Part shown: positions 17,234-26,098 of the stretch, one piece after another | Layout: each line of letters starts with the position of its first letter | Position numbering within the stretch: position 1 is the stretch's first letter | Assembly (NCBI RefSeq): GCF_039543185.1 | Contig: NZ_BAABJG010000045.1 | Span: 1 to 64,000, forward strand | Direction of reading: 5' to 3' | Source of the DNA: Paenibacillus_S vulneris | GTDB taxonomy: Bacteria > Bacillota > Bacilli > Paenibacillales > NBRC-103111 | Length of the DNA stretch: 64,000 nucleotides | Notes under the pieces: model-generated | Told to the model about the DNA's origin: nothing | Seen by the model: only the letters and a program-made list of their open reading frames with translations | Database searches by the model: none | Translations under genes and position numbers: made by a program

Positions 17234-17491
17234 TTATGTCGCTTCGATGCTAATGATTTTATTCAAGGGAATGAGCAGGGTAAGGTCCTCCTCTTCCCCA
17301 TCCCTGAAGACGATAATCTCGATAAAGTCTGTTCCGTTGCGGACCAGTCTTGCCTGAAAGCTTCCTGCATAGGTTGTGCGAATAAGTGCCGGTTCTCCGG
17401 AGAACCCCTCCGCTTGAAGGGCTACCTCGGCTTTCAAATGCATGGTAAGACGGTCCATGAGATTCATGCGGCTCGTTTTCAACCAGGACAA
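17234..17491 (-). CDS. Small protein of unknown function
   Basis: An 85-residue protein, convergent with the germinant receptor operon and divergent from the M23 peptidase gene. It begins at a TTG with GGAGGAGG seven or eight bases upstream, a strong argument for translation. The sequence is mostly beta-prone ('TTYAGSFQARLVRNGTDFIE') and ends in LLIPLNKIISIEA, reminiscent of small SH3/LSm-like barrels, but I cannot name a family. No signal peptide or membrane helix is visible. Base composition is like that of its neighbours. Confidence 0.65.
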   Translation of the reverse strand: MSWLKTSRMNLMDRLTMHLKAEVALQAEGFSGEPALIRTTYAGSFQARLVRNGTDFIEIIVFRDGEEEDLTLLIPLNKIISIEAT

Positions 17492-17569
17492 GCGAATTCC
17501 TCCTCCATGGATGCATAGTTTCTACCAATATATGCCATAGGGATTCGCAACATACCGAAAGGAGTTATC

Positions 17570-18550
17570 ATGAGGTTCAAGTGGTTTCAAAACAAGCTGA
17601 CCTTCGTCATCATTCCGGAGGCGAATGAAAGCGTCAAGCGAATCAAACTATCCCGAGCGGTCCTATGCTCCGTCTTGCTTGCCGTCATGCTGTTTGTGGG
17701 TACCGCATCGTATGTGTATGTGATTCATTTCCATTCCATGGCTGCAACCCAAGTGACGGAATCCAGGCAGCAGGCGCATAACAGCCGGTTGGAGCAGGAT
17801 TTAACGAATAAGAACAAAACGATCGAGCAGCTGCAGAATGAAATTTTTCAGCTTTCCAGACAGGCATCGGAAGTACGCACCAAAGTGGAGGAAATGAAAC
17901 AGCTCGAGACCGAGCTCAGGAAGCTGGCTCCCTCCGGCGCTCCCGTATCCACAGGCCCTGTTAAGGCGGCCGCAGCTTTGGCTGCCCAAGGCGGTATGGG
18001 CGGGCCGGCCCATCCTGTAACGGCGCAGCAGATGAAGGCACTCGCAAAGCAAACCCGCGAGAGCTACGCCGTGCTGCAGCAGGATATGACCGAGCTGGAG
18101 CAGCATTGGAAGCAATCGAAGGAGACGCTGCTGGAAAAAAGGGAGCTTGCCCTGCGAACGCCCGGATTATGGCCGACGGTCTCGCGCACCGTCACCTCTC
18201 CTTTCGGCTATCGCAAGGATCCGATTACAAGCAAGCTGAGCTTTCATCGCGGCATCGATATCGCCGGTAAAATGAACGATCCTGTCCTCGCTGCCGCGAA
18301 GGGAACTGCCATAACCGTCGGATATGACAAGTTCCACGGACACCATGTCGTGCTGGAGCATGGCGGCGGACTGCGCACCTGGTACATGCATTTGAACGAA
18401 GCGCTGGTGCGTCAGGGAGATGCCGTAGAGCGCGGGCAGCAGATCGGCAAGCTCGGCTCTACCGGCCGAAGTACCGGCCCCCATCTGCATTACGAAATAC
18501 TTCATAACGGGAAAAGCACCGATCCCAAGCCATACTTGCCTGGACTATAA
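17570..18550 (+). CDS. M23-family peptidoglycan endopeptidase with membrane anchor and coiled coil
   Basis: A 326-residue protein with one N-terminal membrane helix (about 28-51), a coiled-coil region (about 58-115), an Ala/Gly-rich linker and a C-terminal LytM/M23 domain (about 205-320). Zinc ligands are visible in HRGIDIAGK (His and Asp) and GPHLHYEI (HxH), with 'TWYMHLNEA' between them. Such enzymes cut peptide cross-links in peptidoglycan from the outer face of the membrane. It precedes a bactofilin gene by 32 bases, a pairing known from other bacteria in which bactofilin guides a wall hydrolase. Confidence 0.92.
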   Translation: MRFKWFQNKLTFVIIPEANESVKRIKLSRAVLCSVLLAVMLFVGTASYVYVIHFHSMAATQVTESRQQAHNSRLEQDLTNKNKTIEQLQNEIFQLSRQASEVRTKVEEMKQLETELRKLAPSGAPVSTGPVKAAAALAAQGGMGGPAHPVTAQQMKALAKQTRESYAVLQQDMTELEQHWKQSKETLLEKRELALRTPGLWPTVSRTVTSPFGYRKDPITSKLSFHRGIDIAGKMNDPVLAAAKGTAITVGYDKFHGHHVVLEHGGGLRTWYMHLNEALVRQGDAVERGQQIGKLGSTGRSTGPHLHYEILHNGKSTDPKPYLPGL

Positions 18551-18582
18551 TCCAGGATGAATCCTAAGGAGGAGTCTTACTG

Positions 18583-18975
18583 ATGGCCATGTTAAACAAA
18601 GCAAAGCCGCAGCGCCGTGCTGCGGGAACCGATACGTTAATCGGGGAAGGAACGTTATGGGAAGGAAGCTGCACGTCGGAAGCCGATATTCGAATTGAAG
18701 GCGAAGTCATAGGCGATCTGCGCATTTCCGGTGAAGTCGTTATCGGGGAAAAAGGCGTCGTCCGCTCGGACATTACCGCGAAGGACGTCACGATAGCCGG
18801 CAGACTCGAAGGGACGGTAAAGGCAGAGGGGGTCGTCCGAATTACCTCGACGGGCAAGCTGATCGGCACGGTCCAGGCCGGCTCTCTGATCATTGAAAAA
18901 GGGGCTGTCTTCCAGGGCACAAGCCAAATGAGCGACGGAGCGGAAGATAGGATTTTCCCTTGTGCCGTGGTATAA
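18583..18975 (+). CDS. Bactofilin, polymer-forming cytoskeletal protein
   Basis: A 130-residue bactofilin. Its core is a right-handed beta-helix visible as short repeats: IRIEGEVIGDLRISGEVVIG, 'VRSDITAKDVTIAGRLEGT', 'VRITSTGKLIGTV', with hydrophobic residues every two positions and Gly at turns. Bactofilins self-assemble into filaments without nucleotide and recruit cell-wall enzymes. AAGGAGG precedes the ATG. It is co-directional with the upstream M23 peptidase and very likely co-transcribed. The stop codon is embedded in an extended -10 promoter for the next gene. Confidence 0.93.
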   Translation: MAMLNKAKPQRRAAGTDTLIGEGTLWEGSCTSEADIRIEGEVIGDLRISGEVVIGEKGVVRSDITAKDVTIAGRLEGTVKAEGVVRITSTGKLIGTVQAGSLIIEKGAVFQGTSQMSDGAEDRIFPCAVV

Positions 18976-18976
18976 T
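18968..18976 (+). promoter_or_regulatory. Extended -10 promoter over the bactofilin stop codon
   Basis: TGGTATAAT matches the TGnTATAAT extended -10 consensus exactly and contains the bactofilin stop codon. No convincing -35 is seen. It would drive the HAD hydrolase gene, starting transcription near 18982. Confidence 0.55.
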
Positions 18977-19039
18977 GGGGCAAACTGTGACAGCTTAGGC
19001 ATCTTTCGGCCGAAACGCTGTACGGCTCAATGCCCCATT
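18974..19039 (+). repeat. Nine-base inverted repeat in the 5' untranslated region of the HAD gene
   Basis: AATGGGGCA (18974-18982) and TGCCCCATT (19031-19039) are perfect inverted copies 48 bases apart. They lie between the predicted promoter and the HAD start codon and could close a long RNA stem. Confidence 0.45.
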
Positions 19040-19090
19040 GCTTGAGCCTGAATTGACCTACTCACTGACACGGAAAACGGAGACCCTTCT

Positions 19091-19837
19091 ATGAACAAAC
19101 AAACGATCCTTTTCGATATGGACGATACACTGCTGTACTGCAACAAATTTTTCGATATGGTGGTCGACCAATTTGCCGACTTGATGGAGATGTGGTTCCA
19201 CACCTACCAAATTCCTATCGCGGAAATCAAACAAAAGCAGGCGGAAATCGATCTGCAGCGCGTAGAGCAATCCGGCTTCGCACCCGATCATTTCCCCCAA
19301 TCATTTATGGATGCATACGAGTTTTTCTCCGATATGACAGGAAGACTCAAGAGCGAGCAGGAGCAGCGGCAGCTGCTGGAGCTCGGACGGTCCGTATATG
19401 GGCATGACATTGAGCCCTATCCTTTCATGTATGAAACATTAACGCAGTTAACCGAAGAAGGGCATGAGCTTCACTTGTACACCGGCGGGGTGCCGCAGGT
19501 ACAGATGCGCAAGGTGACGGAAGCCGGACTGGAGCGTTTTTTTGCCGACCGCATTCACATCACCAGGCATAAAACGACCGAGTATCTGGATTCGATTATC
19601 CGCAACAACCGGCTTGACCGCAAAGCCACCTGGATGATCGGCAATTCGCTACGCACGGACATTACCCCTGCGCTCAAAAACGGCATTCATGCGATCTTTA
19701 TGCCTGCACTTCAAGAATGGGCCTACAATAACGTGCAGGTCGATACAGAACCGCAGGGAGCGTTCCTGACCTTGTCGTCCCTCGCGGAAATCCCGGATGC
19801 GATCCGCCGCTATACGGAAAACGCAGCGACCGGCTGA
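19091..19837 (+). CDS. HAD-family hydrolase
   Basis: A 248-residue haloacid-dehalogenase-fold phosphatase. Motif I is ILFDMDDTLL (nucleophile Asp and acid/base Asp), motif II is HLYTGG, motif III is the Lys in RHKTTEYLD and motif IV is GNSLRTDI. A helical cap lies between motifs I and II. Such enzymes remove phosphate from small metabolites; the substrate cannot be read from sequence. It follows the bactofilin gene with its own likely promoter. A hairpin with a T-rich tail follows the stop. Confidence 0.88.
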   Translation: MNKQTILFDMDDTLLYCNKFFDMVVDQFADLMEMWFHTYQIPIAEIKQKQAEIDLQRVEQSGFAPDHFPQSFMDAYEFFSDMTGRLKSEQEQRQLLELGRSVYGHDIEPYPFMYETLTQLTEEGHELHLYTGGVPQVQMRKVTEAGLERFFADRIHITRHKTTEYLDSIIRNNRLDRKATWMIGNSLRTDITPALKNGIHAIFMPALQEWAYNNVQVDTEPQGAFLTLSSLAEIPDAIRRYTENAATG

Positions 19838-19848
19838 TTCGCCCCGGG

Positions 19849-19882
19849 ACCGGACGTCAGCTTCCGCTTCGTCCGGTTTCGT
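19849..19882 (+). terminator. Hairpin after the HAD hydrolase gene
   Basis: ACCGGACG (19849-19856) pairs with CGTCCGGT (19870-19877), followed by TTCGT. The T-run is short. Confidence 0.55.
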
Positions 19883-19898
19883 GCGGGATCGTCAGACA

Positions 19899-21452
19899 TC
19901 ACCTCTCCGATGGCTTCTCCCAGCTTGCCAATGCTTCGGCAGCCCTTCGTTGGGAGAAGTTGAATTCCACCCAGGAGCTCCGCTCCCCTCTTCGCAATCG
20001 TTCCTTCATGGCCTCCAGCGCATCGGCCGTCTGCTCCATATCCGGATAGCTGCGCTGCAACTCCAGCAAATAAGGAACCGCCTCATAGCTTAGCGAGCCC
20101 AAATAAGAAACATCGATTTTTCCTGTGGCTTCAAACCGCTGCAGATTGCTCGAAGCTACAACCGCATCGACCTGGATGTAATTCAACACCGTATAAGCTG
20201 TAATGGCAGCAATGGCATACGGCTGCAGCAGCCGAAAGCTGTCGTTCCACAGCTTGTATAGAGCAATAGCGAATAATACGGCAAGGAAGAGCATAAAGGC
20301 ATGAACAAGCACTCTGGTGACCGTATAGCCGTAAGCCATCTCGTACATCGATAGCCGGAAGAAGGCGGAGCACAGCATTACGGCCGTACAGCCTACCAGC
20401 ATGGCCAGAAGCGTGCGGAGCAGCCGGTCCAGCGCACGGATGGTTCGATCGACGGCATGAAGGGTTATCATCAGCAGCGTCAAATTCATCACGGTTACAA
20501 TGACCAGCTCCGCAAAGCCCCGCCGCGCATATTCCGCATAGGTGACCCCATCCGGAAGCACGGCCGAGCCCCCGGCAAAGAAATAGGAGAACTGGACAAC
20601 GGCAAACAGGATGTACACCGCATTCAGCATGATCAGGACGGTCGCCATAATAGTGCCGTCGATTCGTATAGGTCTGGAATACGGTACCGGAAGGCCCGGA
20701 TCCCAGCCTTCCCCACTCCCTTCCTGCGCTAACGGAGGCATGCGCTGGATGTCTGTAAGCTTAGGCCTCGGATGCATCAATCCCCATACATATGCGAACA
20801 ACGCAACGGTCATAAAGACAACCCAGCCGGCATTCCGCAGTAAATAACCGATGCGGATCTCGGCTAACAGCGCAGGCAGCCTGGACAGCGAGCGGTCGAA
20901 CATCGTATCGGCGGAGGCCAGCAAGGACCCGACCAGCAGCAAAATAGGAAGCGATACGACTATGCCGGCCATCACCTTCCACAGCTGCTGAGACCCCCTC
21001 CATTTCATAGTCCCTGACAGGATGCGGGCGACCGATCGTACAGGCATTGGAACATACCGAATACTTTGAACGAAAATCTGGTCAAGCGCAGCCACTATAA
21101 GGCTTATGTCCAATCGGCGCGAATCCTTCCTGCGCACTAGCCATGTCGTATGTAAGACAATAAGGCAGGGGATCAGCAACGCATTAAGCACGGTGAACAA
21201 AGCATTGGTAAATGCCGCATACGTGAACGAAAGCAGGCCGATTGGCAGCAGAAGCAGCCAGCTGCGGACTCCCCTCTCCGGTACAGCCTTGATAGACCAA
21301 TAAAAATAAAGGTAAAAGCCCAGCGTAAACAACGGATACGAAAGTCCCCATTCCTTGTTGGAAAAAAGCAGGTAATGAATCCATGCGCAAACCAGCGCTC
21401 CCGCCAAAACTATCATTTCCTGTTTGCGCACCGATTGGTTCTCCGTAATCAT
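19899..21452 (-). CDS. DUF4173-type multi-pass membrane protein
   Basis: A 517-residue integral membrane protein with about twelve hydrophobic segments, for example 'EMIVLAGALVCAWIHYLLF' and IVVSLPILLLVGSLLASADT, and a cytoplasmic-looking C-terminal tail rich in charged residues ('LEAMKERLRRGERSSWVE'). The pattern, with 'SLLASADTMFD' and 'YAEYARRGFAELVIVTVMN', matches DUF4173 proteins of Firmicutes. Function is unknown. GGGAGG lies upstream of the ATG. A small soluble protein gene sits 36 bases upstream on the same strand and is probably co-transcribed. Confidence 0.82.
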   Translation of the reverse strand: MITENQSVRKQEMIVLAGALVCAWIHYLLFSNKEWGLSYPLFTLGFYLYFYWSIKAVPERGVRSWLLLLPIGLLSFTYAAFTNALFTVLNALLIPCLIVLHTTWLVRRKDSRRLDISLIVAALDQIFVQSIRYVPMPVRSVARILSGTMKWRGSQQLWKVMAGIVVSLPILLLVGSLLASADTMFDRSLSRLPALLAEIRIGYLLRNAGWVVFMTVALFAYVWGLMHPRPKLTDIQRMPPLAQEGSGEGWDPGLPVPYSRPIRIDGTIMATVLIMLNAVYILFAVVQFSYFFAGGSAVLPDGVTYAEYARRGFAELVIVTVMNLTLLMITLHAVDRTIRALDRLLRTLLAMLVGCTAVMLCSAFFRLSMYEMAYGYTVTRVLVHAFMLFLAVLFAIALYKLWNDSFRLLQPYAIAAITAYTVLNYIQVDAVVASSNLQRFEATGKIDVSYLGSLSYEAVPYLLELQRSYPDMEQTADALEAMKERLRRGERSSWVEFNFSQRRAAEALASWEKPSER

Positions 21453-21488
21453 GTTCCGGTTAACCTCCCTAACATTCGATTTCGTATT

Positions 21489-21896
21489 TTAATGAAACCA
21501 ATGCTCCAGCTGCGCTCTCTCCCCGACATAGTCGATAAAGGAAGAAGCCTTTAGCCGAAGAGCCTTCAATTCATTATCCTGCAGTTCCAGATCTACGGTT
21601 AAGGAAGAGATCAGGGAACACATTTGCAGCAGCCCGTGGTACGATGCGGGTACGAGCTCCAGCGCTTTGGCCACAATCTCCTGCTCGGAGGAAAGCCATG
21701 ACGACTGGCCCCTTGCTCGCAAGTCAGTTTCCTTTTGCTCCTCTAACTCCAGATATAAGCTTGCATAAAACAGGACGGTCTGCGCCGTCTCCGCTATCGT
21801 CTCCCGCTCTATAGCCAGTTGGGATTCCTTAATAAACTGTTCAGTCCAATGCATTTGCAGCAGGCGGCTATCCGCCAAAACACTCCACGTATTCAC
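21489..21896 (-). CDS. Unknown small helical protein upstream of the DUF4173 gene
   Basis: A 135-residue, acidic, probably all-helical soluble protein. The GTG start is backed by AAGGAGGT at ideal spacing. No motif is recognised; 'ALELVPASYHGLLQMCSLIS' is the most hydrophobic stretch but too polar for a membrane helix. It is probably the first gene of a two-gene unit with the DUF4173 membrane protein and is divergent from an SgrR-like regulator. Confidence 0.7.
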   Translation of the reverse strand: MNTWSVLADSRLLQMHWTEQFIKESQLAIERETIAETAQTVLFYASLYLELEEQKETDLRARGQSSWLSSEQEIVAKALELVPASYHGLLQMCSLISSLTVDLELQDNELKALRLKASSFIDYVGERAQLEHWFH

Positions 21897-21960
21897 TTGG
21901 TAACCTCCTTAAGAAAGCGGTTTGGTGTGACTACGGCTTTCTTTTTTTATTGTAGGCTGT

Positions 21961-22008
21961 AAAATAGGAATAAAAAGCGCAAGTTTGTAAATGGAAATTT
22001 CCTATTTT
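21961..22008. promoter_or_regulatory. Ten-base inverted repeat upstream of the first SgrR-like gene
   Basis: AAAATAGGAA (21961-21970) and TTCCTATTTT (21999-22008) are perfect inverted copies. A smaller palindrome, GGAAATTTCC (21993-22002), overlaps the right arm. The site lies in the divergent region before the regulator gene and could be its operator. Confidence 0.45.
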
Positions 22009-22061
22009 TGATTCCAATAAACGGTTATTCTTTTAATATATGAAATCATTGAGGTGAAACG

Positions 22062-23858
22062 ATGAAACTAGCCAGCCATTATATAAGATTGCGTGAAAAG
22101 CTGCCGCATGTCGGCGAGCATCAGGAGCAAGACATTCTATTAGACGATATTGCGGCTATTCTGGACTGCACCCATCGCAATGCGGCTATGATTCTGAAAA
22201 AAATGAACAGCGAGGGCTGGCTCCAGTGGCTCCCCAAGCGAGGAAGGGGCAATCGCTCCTCTCTCTTGTTCCTGACGCCGACGGAAGATATAATTTTGCT
22301 GCTTGCCAAGGAGCTTGTGGAACGGAAGGATCTTCACGGGGCGCTGGAGCAGATGAACGTGTCTTCGATTCCGGACTCTCTGAAGGACCATTTTCACAGC
22401 TGGCTGAACGGGCACTTCGGGTACAGCAGCGAGGTTCGCGACAGCAAGCGGTTCGATACGCTTCGCTTTCCGTTGACCCAGCCTATCCAATCGCTGGACC
22501 CCGCATTTACGAATTTCTCCACGGAGGGGCATCTGGTCAATCAACTGTTCGACAGCCTGGTCCGTTACAACCGGCTGACCCAAACGATTGAGCCTCACTT
22601 GGCCCATGCCTGGGAATCCAGCGCCGATCGCTCGGCATGGACCTTCTATCTGCGCAAGGGCGTGATGTTCCATCACGGAAAGGAGCTGGTGGCCGAGGAC
22701 ATTCGCTTTACTCTGGAGCGCCTCAAGCAGTCAGAGGCCCGTTCCTTATACCGGTGGGTGTACCGGCAAATCGAGCGTGTCGATATCATCGACCCGTTAA
22801 CGCTGACTGTCTATTTGACGGAGCCCAATGAGCTGTTCCTGCAATTTATGAGCACGAACCGCGCTTCCATCATTCCAAAGGACGCCTATGCCGGGTTCAG
22901 CACCGAAAAGGAAGGGAAAGAAGCGTTCGCGCGCGCTCCCATCGGCACCGGTCCCTTCAAGCTCACCTATCTGGACGATTCGATGTGCGTGCTGGATGCG
23001 TTCCCGACTTATTTTCAAGGACGGGCCCATCTGGACCGCGTCGAGCTGTGGCATGTTCCGGATATGCAGCAGCAGGACCGCTACCGGACGCTGGAAAGCT
23101 TTCAGATCATTCATAACTACCGGCTGCCGGATGAAGCGGAAAGCCCCTGGCATCAAGTTCAGCAGCAGGGCACGACCTGCAAGTTCGTCACGTTCAACCT
23201 GCTCAAGCAGGGGCCGCTCAAGGACCCGGCGATTCGCGAGGCGGTGTACGCCGCCCTAGACCAGCGCAAGCTGCTGGAGCTGCTGGACGGCGATGCTCTC
23301 TACGCTGCCGACAGCTTTATTCGGCACACTGCGATCAACCCGCCCGAATCCGATCTTGCTCAGGTGCGCAGTCTTATCAAGCAGTCGGGCTATGCAGGCG
23401 AACGCATCACTTTATGCACGATAACGCATTACGAACGGGATGCTCTGCTAGTCCAAACCCTCCTGCGGGAGGCGGGGCTGGCCGTGGAGCTGTCTCTGCT
23501 GCCCGTGGAGGAATTCAAGGGCGAACGCAGGCTGCAGGCGGACATGCTGCTCTTCTCGATCATGCTCGATAACGATACGGAGCTGAGACTCATCGATCTG
23601 TACAAAAGCATGCAGCATCACCTGGAGCCGGCATGCAAGGCCGCCGTCGAGCAATTCATCGCAGCAGCGCTGCGAGAGTCTCATCGGGAAGGACGGGCCG
23701 GACTGCTGCAAAGCATCGAAAGACGGCTTCGTGACGATCATGTGCTGCAATGGCTGTATTTCAAACGGCTCAAGACGATCTACCATTCCTCTGTCAAAGG
23801 AATATCTCTCGATTCTCTGGACTGGGTGCAGTTCAAAAATATATGGTATAAGCCGTAA
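22062..23858 (+). CDS. SgrR-like regulator: winged helix plus solute-binding-protein domain
   Basis: A 598-residue cytoplasmic protein. The N-terminus (about 1-115) has a helix-turn-helix ('LDDIAAILDCTHRNAAMILK') in the arrangement of E. coli SgrR. From about 130 it is an SBP_bac_5-type periplasmic-binding fold without signal peptide: LDPAFTNFSTEGHLVNQLFD, 'FYLRKGVMFHHGKEL', 'VAEDIRFTLERL', 'GTGPFKL'. SgrR senses sugar-phosphate stress in E. coli. The ligand is unknown here. glmS, which consumes fructose-6-phosphate, lies next downstream. A paralogue occurs at 58868-60871. Confidence 0.88.
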   Translation: MKLASHYIRLREKLPHVGEHQEQDILLDDIAAILDCTHRNAAMILKKMNSEGWLQWLPKRGRGNRSSLLFLTPTEDIILLLAKELVERKDLHGALEQMNVSSIPDSLKDHFHSWLNGHFGYSSEVRDSKRFDTLRFPLTQPIQSLDPAFTNFSTEGHLVNQLFDSLVRYNRLTQTIEPHLAHAWESSADRSAWTFYLRKGVMFHHGKELVAEDIRFTLERLKQSEARSLYRWVYRQIERVDIIDPLTLTVYLTEPNELFLQFMSTNRASIIPKDAYAGFSTEKEGKEAFARAPIGTGPFKLTYLDDSMCVLDAFPTYFQGRAHLDRVELWHVPDMQQQDRYRTLESFQIIHNYRLPDEAESPWHQVQQQGTTCKFVTFNLLKQGPLKDPAIREAVYAALDQRKLLELLDGDALYAADSFIRHTAINPPESDLAQVRSLIKQSGYAGERITLCTITHYERDALLVQTLLREAGLAVELSLLPVEEFKGERRLQADMLLFSIMLDNDTELRLIDLYKSMQHHLEPACKAAVEQFIAAALRESHREGRAGLLQSIERRLRDDHVLQWLYFKRLKTIYHSSVKGISLDSLDWVQFKNIWYKP

Positions 23859-23919
23859 TCAAGCCCGCCTCGGCAGAACGTGGGATCCTCCCTCTGCTCC
23901 CGCACAGGGCCTCGCCGGA

Positions 23920-23963
23920 ATTCCTCTACAAAGAACAATGAAACTGAGCTGACGTAGAGGAAT
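23920..23963 (+). repeat. Ten-base inverted repeat between the SgrR-like gene and glmS
   Basis: TTCCTCTAC (23921-23929) and GTAGAGGAA (23954-23962), extended by one A-T pair, form a stem with a 24-base loop. It lacks a proper T-run, though TTTTTG follows. It could be a weak terminator or leader structure and does not match the glmS ribozyme. Confidence 0.5.
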
Positions 23964-24019
23964 ATGTTGAATTTTTGTTACATTTGTTCTTTAAAACGAA
24001 GTTTGTCCTAAGTGAGTAG

Positions 24020-24077
24020 TTGATTTTGCAGAATAATCAGGTATACTTGAGATAAATATTCGTTATAGAGAACGAAT
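24020..24077 (+). promoter_or_regulatory. glmS promoter with operator-like dyad at the predicted start site
   Basis: TTGATT (24020-24025) and TATACT (24042-24047) are separated by 16 bases. Seven-base inverted arms ATTCGTT (24058-24064) and AACGAAT (24071-24077) follow immediately, over or just after the expected +1. That is a usual place for repressor binding. The regulator is unknown. Confidence 0.5.
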
Positions 24078-24127
24078 GTGCAATTTCATGGGCACAGCCT
24101 AAATAAGAACAGGGAGGAAGCCAAGCC

Positions 24128-25957
24128 ATGTGTGGTATTGTCGGGTATATCGGAAGCCGAGATTCGCAGCCCATTTTGCTGGAGGGGTTAAAAAAATTGG
24201 AGTACCGGGGGTATGACTCTGCCGGATTAGCAGTGCACACGTCCGAGGGGCTTCATATCGCCAAGTCGAAAGGAAGAATTCAGGAGCTGGAATCGAGACT
24301 CGAGCACCAGCCGCTTGTCGGCTTTGCAGGCATCGGGCATACCCGTTGGGCTACGCACGGCAAGCCGTCGGATGAGAATTCGCACCCCCATGCCGATAAC
24401 AGCATGAAAATATCGGTTGTACATAACGGAATCATTGAAAATCATCAGCAGTTGAAAGAAGAGCTGGAGCAGCTAGGGCATCAGTTCTTGTCGGAAACGG
24501 ACACCGAGGTGATCAGCCATCTCATCGCCCATTATTATAACGGGAACCTGGTTCAAGCCGTTCAACAGGCGGTCAGCCGCATTCGCGGAGCCTATGCCAT
24601 CGTCGTTCTGTCCGAGCATGAGCCGGATAAGCTGATCGCGGTTCGCTGGGCGAGCCCGTTAATTATCGGCGTCGGCAACGGTGAGAATTTCATCGGGTCG
24701 GATATTCCCGCCATTCTCGAATATACGCGGGACGTCTACATTCTGGGCGATGGAGAGATGGCGGTCATCTCCCGTGATACGGTGGAGCTGATGACGCTTG
24801 AAGGGAATTTTATCGCCAAGCAGCTGTTCCGTATCGACTGGGACATTATGATGGCGGAAAAAGGCGGCTACGATCATTTCATGCTCAAGGAAATTTACGA
24901 GCAGCCTCGCGCTTATCTGGATACGATGAGAAGCCGGGTAGAAGAAGACAACCAACAAGTCGTTCTTCCTGAAGTGAAGATCGCTCCGGAATCGCTGCGG
25001 GAGGTCAGTCACATCCATATCGTAGCTTGCGGAACCGCCTACCATGCAGGCCTTGTCGGCAAGGCCGTCATTGAACGGCTAACCCGCATTCCTGTGGAGG
25101 TCGATGTCGCATCCGAATATCGTTACCGTCAGCCGGTCATTCGCGATAATACGCTGGTGATCGTCGTCAGCCAATCGGGCGAAACCGCGGATACCCTGGC
25201 CGCCATGCGCGAAGCGAAGCAGTGCGGAGCCCAGGTACTGGCTATAACCAACGTCGTCGGCAGCTCCGTCGCGAGAGAAGCCGATCATGTGATCTTCACC
25301 TGGGCAGGCCCGGAAATCGCCGTAGCTTCGACGAAAGCCTATACTTCGCAGCTCATTGCCTTCTATCTGCTGACGCTCTATATTTCGCAGAGCCTGGATA
25401 CTTCTAATGCTCATGAGCGTATTGAGCTTCTGGAGGGGCTGAAGCAGCTGCCTGGACAAGTCGAGTCCATGCTGAAGCAAATCGAGCCTATCGTTCAAAC
25501 GGCCAAGCAAATCGCGGCCTATGACGACCTTTATTTTATCGGGCGCGGCCTCGACGCCATGGTGGCACAGGAAGCGTCGCTTAAGCTGAAGGAGATTTCC
25601 TACATCCATTCAGAGGCCTATCCCGCCGGCGAGCTCAAGCACGGATCGCTTGCCTTAATCGAAGAAGGCACGCCGGTGATTGCGATCGCTACCCAGGAAG
25701 CGCTGCTGGAAAAAACGATCAGCAACATGAAGGAAGTCAAAGCCCGCGGAGCCTATGTCATCGCTGTCGCGATGGAAGGAAACACGGAGATCGTCAAGGC
25801 TGCCGATGAGGTCCTCTATATTCCGCGTACCCATGCCCTGCTGACACCGGCATTGTCGGTCATCCCGCTGCAGCTGCTTGCGTATTACGCTGCCTTGACC
25901 CGGGGCAATGATGTAGACAAGCCGAGGAATTTGGCTAAAAGCGTGACGGTTGAATAG
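24128..25957 (+). CDS. glmS: GlmS, glutamine-fructose-6-phosphate aminotransferase
   Basis: GlmS makes glucosamine-6-phosphate from fructose-6-phosphate and glutamine, the first step to UDP-GlcNAc and cell wall. The 609-residue protein starts MCGIVGYIG, where Cys after Met removal is the glutaminase nucleophile. HTRWATHG and the ETDTEV segment follow, then two SIS sugar-isomerase domains (VSQSGETADTL; 'YFIGRGLDAMVAQEASLKLKE') and the C-terminal KPRNLAKSVTVE. GGGAGG precedes the ATG. The 269-base upstream region shows none of the conserved glmS ribozyme segments, so it is probably controlled by its promoter rather than by self-cleavage. Confidence 0.97.
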   Translation: MCGIVGYIGSRDSQPILLEGLKKLEYRGYDSAGLAVHTSEGLHIAKSKGRIQELESRLEHQPLVGFAGIGHTRWATHGKPSDENSHPHADNSMKISVVHNGIIENHQQLKEELEQLGHQFLSETDTEVISHLIAHYYNGNLVQAVQQAVSRIRGAYAIVVLSEHEPDKLIAVRWASPLIIGVGNGENFIGSDIPAILEYTRDVYILGDGEMAVISRDTVELMTLEGNFIAKQLFRIDWDIMMAEKGGYDHFMLKEIYEQPRAYLDTMRSRVEEDNQQVVLPEVKIAPESLREVSHIHIVACGTAYHAGLVGKAVIERLTRIPVEVDVASEYRYRQPVIRDNTLVIVVSQSGETADTLAAMREAKQCGAQVLAITNVVGSSVAREADHVIFTWAGPEIAVASTKAYTSQLIAFYLLTLYISQSLDTSNAHERIELLEGLKQLPGQVESMLKQIEPIVQTAKQIAAYDDLYFIGRGLDAMVAQEASLKLKEISYIHSEAYPAGELKHGSLALIEEGTPVIAIATQEALLEKTISNMKEVKARGAYVIAVAMEGNTEIVKAADEVLYIPRTHALLTPALSVIPLQLLAYYAALTRGNDVDKPRNLAKSVTVE

Positions 25958-26098
25958 ATATAAAGAGCAGTCCCGGTGATGATGAATGATGCTGTCTGGG
26001 AATAAAGTTGTTTAATATTGCGAAATGAAGGATTGAAAATATGAACAAGGTTGTTGGGATTACAACGCAGTTCTTTCATAATTAATTTGTAGCAGCAA

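Noticed and set aside
23859..24127. glmS ribozyme
   Set aside because: I looked for the conserved core segments before glmS and found none; the visible hairpin does not fit the ribozyme fold.
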